Positions 24,154 to 32,575 are shown, counted from the first letter of the stretch. The stretch is DNA of 47,288 nucleotides from Io17-Chloro-G2 sp034420695 (GCA_034420695.1 DAOULB010000056.1:1-47288); one strand, 5' to 3'. Made by a program: numbers and translations. The notes: generated by a model not told the origin, from the sequence alone.

Positions 24154-25398
24154 GTGAGACCGGTGCTTCGGAAGTTCATTTCGGCGATATTCGCCTCAAT
24201 TCTTCTGCTCCTCCTGACCGCTTGCGGCGGTCAGGAGAGTCCCGGCCCTCTCAAGATCGGCGTGCTGCTCTACTTCAGCGAAACCTCGGCTACCGGCCGC
24301 TCCCATGAGAGGCAGCAGGGCTTCGACTTGGCCATCAAGCACGTGAACGCCGCCGGCGGCGTGTTCGGGCAGCCCGTGGAGACGGTCGCTGCTGACTCTA
24401 CACTGGACCCGCAAAAGGCGGCGGCCGAGGCCAAGCGCTTGATCGAAGAGGAGGGCGTCCACGCCATTGTGGGCCCCAGCAGCAGCGCCAACTCCCTGGT
24501 GGTTGGGCAAAAAGTTGCTGCCGTGGCGGGAATACCTGTCATCAGCCCGTCAGCCACTTCTCCCATGCTGTCAAACATGGACGACGGCGGCTTCTTCTTT
24601 CGCACCGCCCTTTCCGACACTGCCCAAGGTCCCGTCCTGGCCCGGGTTACCAAGGAGCGCGGCTTTGACAACGTAGGCGTTCTCTACCGGAACGACGCCT
24701 GGGGGAACGGGCTGGCCGAGTCCTTTGCAGACGCCCGGACCGGCAAGACCAAGGCTGTCGCAATTGAACCCCAACAGGCCACCTATCTCTCCCAAATCAG
24801 GGAGTCCGCCAGCGATGGCGCCCAAGCCCTGGTCCTGATTGTGTTCGAATCAGAAGCTGAGATAATCCTCCGGGAGTCAGTCGAAAGCGGCCTGTACGAC
24901 AAGTTCACCTTTGGCGACGCCGCTAAGAGCCCGGAACTGCCGGCGAAAGTAGGGGCCGGCCACTTGGCCGGCATGTACGGCACGGCGGGTGCAACCGCCC
25001 AGGACAACCCCTCTTCCCAAGCCTTCGACGCCGCCTACGCCGCAGAGTACGGCGGACTGACCGGCTTCGCCTACGTCAGGGAGGCCTACGACGCGGCCAT
25101 GGCAATCGCCCTGGCCGCTCAAGCCGCCGGCAGCACTGATGGAGCCGCCATCAGGGACCAGTTGCGTTCCATTGGGTCCGCTCCCGGTGAGAAAACGATA
25201 GCCGGGCCCGCAGGAGTTGCCTCCGCCCTCCGGATTCTTGCCGAGGGAAAAGATGTGGACTACGAAGGGGCCGCCGTCACCCTGGACTGGGACGAAAACG
25301 GCGACATCACCCGTGGCCACATTGGTGTCTGGCGTTTCACCGAAGACGGCGGCATCGAGGAACTGGAGGCTGTGCCCTTTGGGTTTACCGGTAACTGA
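24154..25398 (+). CDS. Branched-chain amino acid ABC transporter-type substrate-binding lipoprotein
   Basis: 414 residues. A lipoprotein signal peptide (RKFISAIFASILLLLLTACGG) has a lipobox ending at C24. The mature part is a type I periplasmic-binding (LivJ-like) fold: LKIGVLLYFSETSATG, a first-lobe motif HAIVGPSSSANSL, then VISPSATSPMLS and a second lobe with ERGFDNVGVLYRNDAWGNGLAESF. These proteins bind branched amino acids, amides or small acids outside the membrane. No permease or ATPase genes are adjacent, so it is an orphan here. Start: GTG 24154, or GTG 24163 behind AGGTGAG. It may follow the Uma2 gene on one transcript. Confidence 0.9.
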   Translation: MRPVLRKFISAIFASILLLLLTACGGQESPGPLKIGVLLYFSETSATGRSHERQQGFDLAIKHVNAAGGVFGQPVETVAADSTLDPQKAAAEAKRLIEEEGVHAIVGPSSSANSLVVGQKVAAVAGIPVISPSATSPMLSNMDDGGFFFRTALSDTAQGPVLARVTKERGFDNVGVLYRNDAWGNGLAESFADARTGKTKAVAIEPQQATYLSQIRESASDGAQALVLIVFESEAEIILRESVESGLYDKFTFGDAAKSPELPAKVGAGHLAGMYGTAGATAQDNPSSQAFDAAYAAEYGGLTGFAYVREAYDAAMAIALAAQAAGSTDGAAIRDQLRSIGSAPGEKTIAGPAGVASALRILAEGKDVDYEGAAVTLDWDENGDITRGHIGVWRFTEDGGIEELEAVPFGFTGN

Positions 25399-25544
25399 TT
25401 TGCTTTGGGAAAGCCAAGGTTACTGACAATTGCCCCTTTCCTCACAGCACCGCGACGCCTTACCATAGTAAGTGCCATGTTCGTTCTTCTTTCGCTGCCA
25501 CCAGTCCACGGCCTATCGAAATTGAAGTGTCGCCTTTTGTCGCA

Positions 25545-25558
25545 AATTTCCGGAAATT
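25545..25558. repeat. Perfect 14-bp palindrome AATTTCCGGAAATT
   Basis: Self-complementary over all 14 bases, 18 bp before the ACAAA array. It could be a protein-binding site; there is no loop, so it is unlikely to be a terminator. Confidence 0.75.
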
Positions 25559-25575
25559 CAAAGCTGCCAGCTACG

Positions 25576-25652
25576 ACAAACCGGTACAAACTTGGACAAA
25601 CTTCACAAAAATCACGACAAATCGGAACAAACTTCCGACAAACACGGACAAA
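25576..25652. repeat. Eight ACAAA motifs phased at about one helical turn
   Basis: ACAAA starts at 25576, 25586, 25596, 25605, 25617, 25627, 25638 and 25648. Spacings are 10, 10, 9, 12, 10, 11 and 10, averaging 10.3 bases. Several are extended to GACAAA. All share one strand, placing each motif on the same DNA face. Intrinsic curvature or a multi-site protein array would both give this pattern. Confidence 0.85.
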
Positions 25653-25919
25653 TACGGTAAGAATCGGCTTGAAAAGCGTTCCTCCTATGTTCGTTGGCGA
25701 GGAATAAATCATTTCAACGCCTGCTACTTCACTCCCCTGATTCCCGTCTTCCCCAAGGGTTAGTCCGCAGCTCTCCTCGTCCCCAGCCCTGCTCTTGCCA
25801 GTCCGCCTTGCAACGGTTATTGTGTGTGATGTTTTTCTCAATCCGCCGCTTCGGGGTTTTTCCCAGTCTGCGACACAACTGGGAAGCCGGGGGAAGACTC
25901 AGCAGATCCGGAGGCTTTC

Positions 25920-27020
25920 ATGGCCAACGACCCCATCAACCTCTATGACTACGAAGCTATAGCCAAGCTGAAGCTTCCCCACAACGACTGGGACACCATC
26001 GACGCCGGCGCAATGGACATGTTCACCACCCGGCGCAACCGCACTGCCTTCGAACAACTGACCCTGCGGCCCCGTTTCCTGAGGGACATATCCCAGCGCA
26101 CCATCTCCACCACCGTGCTGGGCACCGAAATCAGCATGCCGGTGATGCTCGCTCCCGCGGGCAGCCACATGCGGGCTCACCACGACGGTGAACTTGCCAC
26201 CGCCCGGGGCGCCGGAATGTCCGACACCCTGATGATGCTCAGCACCTCTTCCAACTACAGCATGGAGGAGGTGTCGGAAGTTGCCACCGGGCCCTTGTGG
26301 TTCCAGTTGTACCACCGGGGTTACGACCTGACCGAAATGCTGGTCCACCGGGCCGAGGAGGCCGGGTTCAAAGCCATCGTGCTGACCGTGGACACCCCGG
26401 TGCCCAGCCCCAAAGAGGCCGACCTGCGTAACAACACCGTGCGGCCCGGCGACTTAGCCAACTTCCGGGGGCTGGACCGTCCCAGCAACGAGGTGAGCGG
26501 CACCGACGAGACCCCCGGCTGGGACGTCAACCGCTCCGTTCCCCTCACTTGGAAGGAACTGGACTGGCTCAGGTCCCTGACCCAGTTGCCCTTGGTGTTG
26601 AAGGGCATCCGCACCGCCGAAGACGCCCACATCGCCGTGGAGAGCGGTGTGGACGGCATCCAAGTCTCAACCCACGGCGGACGGCAGCTAGACATGACCA
26701 TGGGCGCCGTGGAAATGCTCCCTGAGGTGGTGGAAGCTGCCAAGGGCCAAGCCGAGGTCTACGTGGACTCCGGAGTTCGCCGGGGCAGCGACGTCATCAA
26801 GGCCCTGGCCTTGGGGGCCCGGGCCGTTGCCATCGGCCGCCCCCTCTTCTGGGGTCTCGCCGTGGACGGCGCCGAGGGAGTCCATGGCGTCTTGGAACTG
26901 CTGCGGGAAGAGGTGGACCGGGCCTTGGCCTATTGCGGACAGACCTCGGTTCAGGAACTGGAACCCAACCTCATCAACATTCCCGACGGCTGGGGACCGG
27001 GCTCCCGAATGGCCCCCTAG
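25920..27020 (+). CDS. FMN-dependent alpha-hydroxy acid oxidase/dehydrogenase
   Basis: 366 residues, a TIM-barrel of the glycolate/lactate oxidase family. Visible: LYDYEAIAKLKLPHNDWDTIDAGAMDMFTTRRNR at the N-terminus, MPVMLAPAGSHMRAHHDGE, WFQLYHRGYD, LPLVLKGI (the flavin Lys) and STHGGRQLD with catalytic H252. The motif normally reads SNHGGRQLD; Thr replaces Asn. The family oxidises 2-hydroxyacids to 2-oxoacids, transferring electrons to O2 or a membrane acceptor. Products could feed the 2-oxoacid:ferredoxin oxidoreductase, but this link is inference. Convergent with the next gene; the stops overlap in a single CTAG. Confidence 0.92.
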   Translation: MANDPINLYDYEAIAKLKLPHNDWDTIDAGAMDMFTTRRNRTAFEQLTLRPRFLRDISQRTISTTVLGTEISMPVMLAPAGSHMRAHHDGELATARGAGMSDTLMMLSTSSNYSMEEVSEVATGPLWFQLYHRGYDLTEMLVHRAEEAGFKAIVLTVDTPVPSPKEADLRNNTVRPGDLANFRGLDRPSNEVSGTDETPGWDVNRSVPLTWKELDWLRSLTQLPLVLKGIRTAEDAHIAVESGVDGIQVSTHGGRQLDMTMGAVEMLPEVVEAAKGQAEVYVDSGVRRGSDVIKALALGARAVAIGRPLFWGLAVDGAEGVHGVLELLREEVDRALAYCGQTSVQELEPNLINIPDGWGPGSRMAP

Positions 27021-27811
27021 TCGGCGGCAGCCCCTGCCTTCCCGGCAGCCACCCTGGACACGAAGCCCAGCACCAGCCGGTTGAAGACCTCCGGCTGCTC
27101 GAAGTGGGCCGAGTGGGCCGCGCCTGACACCACCTCCATCTCCGAACCCGGAATCAGCCTCTGCACCGCCCGGATTACCCGGGGCGGAAAGATGAGGTCT
27201 TCCTCGCCCACGATCAGCAGGGTTGGCACCGTCATGCCGGCTAGGTCGGCGGCTTGGGGTCCTTTGGGGTCCCGGAATGCGGCGACTATGTCGGTCTGGG
27301 CGCCTGTGTAGTTCAGCCCCCCGATCTGGGTATAGAGGAACACCAAGTCCGGGTGCTCGGCAATGAAGCCGGGTGAAATCGACCGCGCAGGTCCGTCAGG
27401 CGGCGGAAACACGTCCTTTAGCTCGTCCATCACGCTGGGGTCGCCTACCCCTCCGGTAGTGTCGCCCAGTACCAGGCCCAGGCAACGGTCCGGGTGAGCA
27501 AGCGCAAAGTCGAGGCAGGTCAGGCCCCCCATGGACTGGGACACCAAGTATGCTTGCGGTATTTCCAAGTGGTCCAGTAGCTGCTTCAGGTCTTCACCGA
27601 AGGCGGACCTCCGATCCACGTTGGGGTCGCTGGTGGACGCTCCCCAACCCCGGTGGTCGAATGTTATGCACCGGTATTGGCTGCTGAACACCGGCACCTG
27701 CCGCCACCAGCTGATGTGGTTGCCGCCCCTGCCGTGGGCGAAGACCACCGCCGGACCCTCACCGTGGGACTCGTAGTAGAGCTCTATTCCGTTTACTTGG
27801 GCTGTGGGCAT
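27017..27811 (-). CDS. Alpha/beta hydrolase
   Basis: A 264-residue alpha/beta-hydrolase. Oxyanion segment VVFAHGRGGNHISW, nucleophile elbow SQSMGG (about residues 91-96), acid-bearing LLIVGEEDLIFPP and catalytic His in SGAAHSAHFEQP complete the expected triad. HGRGG in place of HGxPG is seen in ring-cleavage-product and lactone hydrolases, but substrate cannot be named. GGGAG lies eight bases before the ATG. It may be cotranscribed with nothing upstream; TenA is in the same direction 56 bp further. Confidence 0.9.
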   Translation of the reverse strand: MPTAQVNGIELYYESHGEGPAVVFAHGRGGNHISWWRQVPVFSSQYRCITFDHRGWGASTSDPNVDRRSAFGEDLKQLLDHLEIPQAYLVSQSMGGLTCLDFALAHPDRCLGLVLGDTTGGVGDPSVMDELKDVFPPPDGPARSISPGFIAEHPDLVFLYTQIGGLNYTGAQTDIVAAFRDPKGPQAADLAGMTVPTLLIVGEEDLIFPPRVIRAVQRLIPGSEMEVVSGAAHSAHFEQPEVFNRLVLGFVSRVAAGKAGAAAD

Positions 27812-27867
27812 TTCTATCTCCCTGTTAATGGTTTGACCGGGATATTCCGTCGGCCCCGGCTTTCAGG

Positions 27868-28521
27868 CTAGGCGGGCCACTGCTCCATGTTGTAGGCCAT
27901 GTCCCAGAACATCAGCTCGTAACGGCTGCTGGTGAGAAAGGCGTAGCGCATCGCCTCCAGTTCCTCGTGGCCCGCGGACTCGGCCATCCGGTCCACGAAG
28001 CTGCGCCAAGCCTCCACGCTGTTCTCCAGCAGCCCGGCCACGTAGAAGGCGGTCCACTGGCTGTAGAGAGGGTGCTCCGAGGGCCCAAGCTCATCCTTCA
28101 GCAGGTGGTAGGTCCAAGGGCACGGCAGCAGTGAGGCCGCAGCAGGACCCAGCCCTTGCTGTGACGCCGTGGTCAGCATGTGGTTCACATAACCGGTGTT
28201 GGTCGGCGACCGCTCGGTCTTCCGGACGTCATCCATGGAAAGGCCGGCCTCCTGGACCAGCTTGTGGTGCAGCGGCCTCTCGATAGGCGTCATTACCCTG
28301 AGGGCCAGCTCCTCCATTAGCGCTGCCGACGGGGCCTTGGCCAAGGTGAGCGCCACCGTTCGCCCAAAGCCTTCCAAGTACAGGTAGTCCTGACCCAAGT
28401 AGTACTGGAACTTCTCCAGAGGCAGGGAACCGTCCTTGATTTCCCTCAGGAATGGATGGGCGAAGATGCGCTCCCACACGGGAGCGGCTTCGGCCCTTAG
28501 CTGTTCACTGAATCCCGCCAA
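27868..28521 (-). CDS. tenA: TenA/THI-4 family protein (thiaminase II-like)
   Basis: 217 residues, the usual TenA length, all-helical heme-oxygenase-like fold. Active-site residues known from Bacillus TenA are in register: D45 (YLGQDYLYLEGFGR), C134 (LLPCPWTYHLL) and E202 (YELMFWDMAYNMEQW). TenA hydrolyses aminopyrimidine from damaged thiamin for salvage. No thi genes adjoin, but the window has several TPP-dependent enzymes. Retained Cys supports a TenA_C-type active enzyme. Adjacent to acyl-CoA synthetase in the same direction. Confidence 0.92.
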   Translation of the reverse strand: MAGFSEQLRAEAAPVWERIFAHPFLREIKDGSLPLEKFQYYLGQDYLYLEGFGRTVALTLAKAPSAALMEELALRVMTPIERPLHHKLVQEAGLSMDDVRKTERSPTNTGYVNHMLTTASQQGLGPAAASLLPCPWTYHLLKDELGPSEHPLYSQWTAFYVAGLLENSVEAWRSFVDRMAESAGHEELEAMRYAFLTSSRYELMFWDMAYNMEQWPA

Positions 28522-28582
28522 TCGTCAATCCTCCAACCAGTGTACCAGCGCTAAAGCCGGTCCCCTCTCTCGCCGGTCTCTC

Positions 28583-30232
28583 CTATGACCCGCTGTTCTG
28601 GAACTCGGCTTCCCTGAGCTCCACCCGCCTGATCTTGCCGCTGATGGTCTTGGGCAATTCTGAGACAAACTCAACGGCCCGGGGGTACTTGTAGGGCGCT
28701 GTCGAGTTTCGCACGTGGTCCTGTAGGCTGACCACCAGCTCGTCCGACGCCACATAGCCCGGGGAAAGAATCACGAAGGCCTTGACTATCTCCCCCCTAA
28801 CCGGGTCCGGGCTGGCTACCACCGCCGACTCGGCCACCGCAGGATGTTCGATGAGGGCGCTTTCCACTTCGAAGGGGCCGATGCGGTAGCCCGCCGAGAT
28901 GATAACGTCGTCTGCCCGGCCCACGAACCAGAAATAGCCGTCGGAGTCCTTGTAGGCCTTGTCCCCGGTGAAATACCAGTCACCGTGGAAGGACCTTTCC
29001 ATGGCCTCGCCGTCCTTCCAGTATTCCCGGAACATGCCCACCGGGCGCTCCGGCTTCACTTTGACGGCTATCTGTCCTTCCTGGTCGGCAGGAAGTTCCA
29101 AGCCGTCCTCGTCCACAATCGCAACTTGGAAGCCTGGCATCGGCTTGCCCATGGAGCCGGGCTTGATGGGCATAGTCCGGTAGTTGGCCACCAGCAGCAC
29201 CGTTTCGGTCTGCCCGTAGCCGTCGTAGATTGTCAGGCCGGTGCCGTCCTCCCACTGCTTCATCACTTCCGGATTCAGTGGCTCACCGGCGCCAGTGCAA
29301 TGACGCAACTGGCTGAGGTCGTACTTCTTCAGGTCTTCCAGTACAAGCATCCGGTATGCGGTGGGCGGGGCGCAGAAGCAGGTCACACCGTATCTTTCCA
29401 GGATGCTCAGGGTCAGGGGTGCGTCGAACCTGCCCCGGGCGTCGTGCTGCATCACCGCCGCACCCTGGGTCCACTGGCCGAACAGCTTGCCGTAGGCGGC
29501 CTTGGCCCACCCCGTATCCGACAGGGTCCACTGCAGGTCGGTGGGCTTCAGGTCGTGCCAGAACTTGGCGGTAAGCACGTGGGCCAATCCATACGAAGCT
29601 TGAGTGTGTAGCACCATCTTTGGATATCCCACCGTGCCGGAGGTGAAGTAGATCAACAACGGGTCGTCGCTGCTGGTGGTCTCCACCCCTTCCAGCCGGT
29701 TCGATGCCCGGGATATTTCGTCTTCGTAGCCCACCCACCCCCTCTTGGAGCCGTCTATCACCATCAAGGTATTGAGGCTAGGGCAGTTCCCGGCCGCCTC
29801 CTCCAGCTTGGCCGCGTTCTCTTGGTCGGTGATGGCCAGGTTAGCCTCCGCTTGGGTCACCCGGTACTCGATGTCACGGGGGGTGCAAAGCGTGGTTGTC
29901 GGCATCGGCACCGCGCCTATCTTGATGAGGCCCAGGAGCACGACGTACCACTGGGGTATGCGGGGCAGCATCACCAGCACCCGGTCGCCCTTATTCACTC
30001 CCAGTCCCAGTAGGACGTTGGCGAACCGGTTTGACAGCACTTTCAGGTCCCAGAAAGTGTGCTGCTGGATTTGGTCGCCGTCGGAACTGACGGAGATCAG
30101 GGCCAGCTTGGTGCGATCTTCGGCCCAGCGGTCCACCACGTCGAACCCGAAGTTGAAGCGCTCGGGCACTTCCAACCGGAAGTCCCGGAATGTCTCTTCA
30201 TAGTCCATCATGTTAGGGGTCAGGTCCGCCAT
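28583..30232 (-). CDS. AMP-forming acyl-CoA synthetase
   Basis: 549 residues of the ANL superfamily, medium-chain acyl-CoA synthetase-like. P-loop LIYFTSGTVGYPKMV (about 204-218), motif DGYGQTETVLLV, YFTGDKAYKDSDGYFWFVGRADDVIISAGYRIGPFEVE and the catalytic lysine in LPKTISGKIRR. It makes an acyl-AMP then acyl-CoA. The P-loop ends PKMV where PKGV is common. ATG 30232 is chosen, with GGAGG eight bases upstream; the in-frame GTG five codons earlier overlaps that site. The promoter region contains tandem and inverted repeats. Confidence 0.93.
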   Translation of the reverse strand: MADLTPNMMDYEETFRDFRLEVPERFNFGFDVVDRWAEDRTKLALISVSSDGDQIQQHTFWDLKVLSNRFANVLLGLGVNKGDRVLVMLPRIPQWYVVLLGLIKIGAVPMPTTTLCTPRDIEYRVTQAEANLAITDQENAAKLEEAAGNCPSLNTLMVIDGSKRGWVGYEDEISRASNRLEGVETTSSDDPLLIYFTSGTVGYPKMVLHTQASYGLAHVLTAKFWHDLKPTDLQWTLSDTGWAKAAYGKLFGQWTQGAAVMQHDARGRFDAPLTLSILERYGVTCFCAPPTAYRMLVLEDLKKYDLSQLRHCTGAGEPLNPEVMKQWEDGTGLTIYDGYGQTETVLLVANYRTMPIKPGSMGKPMPGFQVAIVDEDGLELPADQEGQIAVKVKPERPVGMFREYWKDGEAMERSFHGDWYFTGDKAYKDSDGYFWFVGRADDVIISAGYRIGPFEVESALIEHPAVAESAVVASPDPVRGEIVKAFVILSPGYVASDELVVSLQDHVRNSTAPYKYPRAVEFVSELPKTISGKIRRVELREAEFQNSGS

Positions 30233-30244
30233 CGAAGGATCCTC

Positions 30245-30264
30245 CACTATTGAGCACTATTGAG
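30245..30264. repeat. Perfect 10-bp tandem repeat CACTATTGAG x2
   Basis: Two adjoining copies directly upstream of the acyl-CoA synthetase ribosome binding site, in its likely leader. Confidence 0.85.
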
Positions 30265-30269
30265 GCTGC

Positions 30270-30286
30270 ACCGGCTTGAAGCCGGT
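30270..30286. promoter_or_regulatory. 17-bp inverted repeat ACCGGCTTGAAGCCGGT, possible operator
   Basis: A perfect 8-bp inverted repeat around one central base, overlapping a second palindrome CCGGTACCGG (30282-30291). It lies between divergent genes and just ahead of the acyl-CoA synthetase, as an operator might; a leader hairpin is an alternative. Confidence 0.5.
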
Positions 30287-30314
30287 ACCGGCCTATTCTA
30301 CATCAAACGCCAGC

Positions 30315-30343
30315 TTGACACCTGAAACACGGGCTGCTATTGC
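30315..30343 (+). promoter_or_regulatory. Possible promoter for the VOC/aminotransferase pair
   Basis: Consensus TTGACA (30315-30320), 17-base spacer, weak TATTGC (30338-30343), 59 bases before the VOC ATG. Confidence 0.4.
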
Positions 30344-30402
30344 TTACTGCACTGCGCCAACGTGGCGTGATTTCACCATAGTCATTGAGAGGAGCCATCA
30401 AC

Positions 30403-30825
30403 ATGCCAAGCAGAGGGGCCAAGGGCAACATCATCCCGTCTATGAGATACCGGGACGCTCCCGCTGCCATCGAGTGGCTGTGCAATGTATTCGGGTTCGA
30501 AGAACACTTGGTGGTGCCCGGCCCCGGCGGTACCATCGCTCACGCCCAGTTGACCCTGGGAAACGGAATGATCATGCTGGGCTCGGTGCGGGACGACGAA
30601 CACGGACAATGGGTAAAAACGCCCCTGGAAGCTGGGGGCAATACCCAAAGCGCCTATATCGTAATAGAGGAGATAGACGACCACTTCCGGAAGGCGGTGG
30701 CCGCTGGCGCAGAGATTGTCTTGGAGATTGCCGAACAGGACTACGGCGGCAAACTCTATTCCGCCCGCGACCCCGAAGGATATCTTTGGAACTTCGGCTC
30801 TTACGACCCCTGGGCCTCTGCCTGA
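30403..30825 (+). CDS. VOC family protein, PhnB/SRPBCC-like glyoxalase type
   Basis: 140 residues. NIIPSMRYRDAPAAIEWLCNVFGFEEHLV is the typical opening of the PhnB-like VOC branch, with AHAQLTLGNGMIMLGSV, a mid-chain acidic IVIEEIDDHFRKAVAAGAEI and the end YSARDPEGYLWNFGSYDPW. In this branch metal ligands are often lost; the final usual Glu is Asn (LWNFG), so it may be non-catalytic. AGAGGAG eight bases before the ATG at 30403 sets the start. It is 45 bp ahead of the aminotransferase and probably cotranscribed. Confidence 0.87.
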   Translation: MPSRGAKGNIIPSMRYRDAPAAIEWLCNVFGFEEHLVVPGPGGTIAHAQLTLGNGMIMLGSVRDDEHGQWVKTPLEAGGNTQSAYIVIEEIDDHFRKAVAAGAEIVLEIAEQDYGGKLYSARDPEGYLWNFGSYDPWASA

Positions 30826-30870
30826 CCACGGAAACATCCGAACTGAAACTGAATTTGAGAGACGTGAATT

Positions 30871-32193
30871 ATGCCCTCCGAAAACAAGGAACTGGAACAG
30901 TACCTGACCTCCACCCCCAAGTCCCGGGTCCTGTGGGAAGAGGGGCGGAAATACCTGCCCGGGGGCGACAGCAGGAACTCCATTTTCTGGGAACCCTACC
31001 CAGTCTTCATCGACAGTGCCCAAGGTTGCCGTGTGGTGGACGCCGACGGCGTCGAGCGCCTGGACTTCATCAACACCATGACTTCCCTCATTCTGGGCCA
31101 CTCCCCTCCCTCAGTAATGGAGCCCGTCGCCGAGCAGTTGCACAAGGGGGTGGTCTACAACGCCCCTAACCAGAACCAAGTGCGGCTGGCCAGGCTGCTG
31201 TGCCAGCGAGTCCCGAGTTTCGACTTGGTGCGGTTCACCAACTCCGGCACCGAGGCAACCCTGAACACTATCCGGGCCGCCCGCGCCTTCACCGGGAAGA
31301 GCCGCATCGCCAAAGTCGAGGGAGGGTACCACGGGACCCACGACGTTGTAACAGTAAGCGTGCGGGTAAACCCCGACATAGCCGGAGACCCGGACCAGCC
31401 CCTGCCGGTCGCCGCCAGCGCCGGTCTCCCCGATGGGCTGCTGGACCAAGTAACCGTGGTCCCCTTCAATGAGGATGCTGCCAGAGAGGTCCTGGAGCAG
31501 AACAAGAAAGACTTGGCGGCGGTGATCGTGGAGCCGGTGATGGGGTCGGTGGGAATGTTGCCGGGAACCCCGGAATTCCTGGCCATGCTGCGGGAGTTCA
31601 CCGAGGACAACGGCATCGTATTGATTTTCGACGAAGTTATCAGCTTCCGGGTAGCACCCGGAGGGGCCCAGGAATACTATGGAATAACCCCCGACTTGAC
31701 CTCCTTGGGAAAGATAATCGGAGGAGGATTCGCCGTTGGAGCCTTCGGCGGCCGGGTCGACATAATGGACCTGTACGACCCAACGAAGGGCCCCCAAGTC
31801 TCACACGCTGGTACCTTCAACGCCAATCCTGTAACCATGCTGGCGGGAGCCGTCACCCTCGAACAACTGACCCCCATCGTCTATCGCCGCTTGGACGAGC
31901 TGACCGCCAGCCTGAAGCAGGGCATCAGGGACGTTTGCGCCGAACTGGACGTGCCGGTTCAGGTAACAGGCCTGGGGTCGTTGTTCGGCATCCACTTCAC
32001 CCCCGGACCGATAAGCAACTACCGGGACATTGCAAACGAAGACAGCGCCCTGAGGCAGCAGGTGTTCCTGGGACTGCTGAACGAGGGAATCATGACGGCG
32101 TCCAACTTGGTGGGGGCGCTGTCCACCGTCATTTCAGAAGCGGAAATAGAAGCCTTCCTGGAAGCCTTCAGGAAGGTGCTCGCACGGCGTTAG
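30871..32193 (+). CDS. Class III PLP aminotransferase / glutamate-1-semialdehyde aminomutase-like
   Basis: 440 residues, fold type I. Schiff-base lysine K281 in LTSLGKIIGGGFAVGAFGG, phosphate-binding FTNSGTEATLNTIRAARAFTGK and the cofactor Asp in LIFDEVISFR. Overall it resembles HemL, but the N-terminal DSRNSIFWEPYPVFIDSAQGCRVVDADG differs from the HemL VNSPVRAF signature, so tetrapyrrole synthesis is not assumed; an amino-group transfer or mutase on another amino acid or amine is likely. It follows a VOC gene by 45 bp. Confidence 0.9.
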   Translation: MPSENKELEQYLTSTPKSRVLWEEGRKYLPGGDSRNSIFWEPYPVFIDSAQGCRVVDADGVERLDFINTMTSLILGHSPPSVMEPVAEQLHKGVVYNAPNQNQVRLARLLCQRVPSFDLVRFTNSGTEATLNTIRAARAFTGKSRIAKVEGGYHGTHDVVTVSVRVNPDIAGDPDQPLPVAASAGLPDGLLDQVTVVPFNEDAAREVLEQNKKDLAAVIVEPVMGSVGMLPGTPEFLAMLREFTEDNGIVLIFDEVISFRVAPGGAQEYYGITPDLTSLGKIIGGGFAVGAFGGRVDIMDLYDPTKGPQVSHAGTFNANPVTMLAGAVTLEQLTPIVYRRLDELTASLKQGIRDVCAELDVPVQVTGLGSLFGIHFTPGPISNYRDIANEDSALRQQVFLGLLNEGIMTASNLVGALSTVISEAEIEAFLEAFRKVLARR

Positions 32194-32245
32194 ACGGCGG
32201 GCTGCCGGACTGCCGTCACCAGCCCAAACCCGCCCCCGGCCAGGG

Positions 32246-32575
32246 TCAGGGAATGGGCTGTCTCTTGACCCATGAGCCATCGGGCGGGTACACCGGGGTC
32301 CCGACCCTGCGGATTAGCTCCCCGTCAAACCAGTCGGCCACGGTCTCCCGCCACTTGGTGTAGTGGGGCGCCGCCCGGTGGGCATCCACCGCCGCTTGGT
32401 CCCGGTACACCTCGTAGAGGTGGATGCGGTTCTCGTCTTCGTTGTCCTGCAGCACGTCGAAGGTGAGGCAGCCGGGTTCGTCGTTGTTGGAGCCCCTGGC
32501 GTCATCGAACATCGACGCCATGAAGGGTTCCTTGAACCCCGGCTTAATTTGAATGGTGACCATGAGAGCGATCAT
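32246..32575 (-). CDS. ABM-domain (antibiotic biosynthesis monooxygenase-like) protein
   Basis: A 109-residue dimeric ferredoxin-like-fold protein: ALMVTIQIKPGFKEPFMASMFDDARGSNNDEPGCLTFDVLQD then NRIHLYEVYRDQAAVDAHRAAPHYTKW, which is the ABM/YgiN pattern. Members are quinol monooxygenases or small stress proteins. Function unproven. GGAGAG five bases before the ATG supports the start. Convergent with the aminotransferase. Confidence 0.85.
   Translation of the reverse strand: MIALMVTIQIKPGFKEPFMASMFDDARGSNNDEPGCLTFDVLQDNEDENRIHLYEVYRDQAAVDAHRAAPHYTKWRETVADWFDGELIRRVGTPVYPPDGSWVKRQPIP

Larger units (their letters stand above)
25399..25919. other. 520-bp non-coding region with unusual repeats
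   Basis: No supported gene on either strand; the longest frames here have no family likeness. It is more A/T-rich than its surroundings and holds a 14-bp palindrome and a phased ACAAA array, listed separately. It separates the binding-protein gene from the FMN oxidase gene, so it may include promoter or control DNA for the latter. Confidence 0.6.

Noticed and set aside
25576..25652. CRISPR or plasmid iteron array
   Set aside because: Units are about 10 bp with no spacers, and there is no cas or rep gene nearby.
25405..25707. Forward 100-codon frame in the same gap
   Set aside because: Low-complexity Asn/Thr/Gln sequence derived from the repeat; no start signal or homology.
25260..25841. Minus-strand frame of 193 codons over the ACAAA array, with residues such as FVRVCRKFVPICRDF
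   Set aside because: The apparent periodic protein arises from the DNA array; it overlaps the binding-protein gene and has no ribosome binding site.
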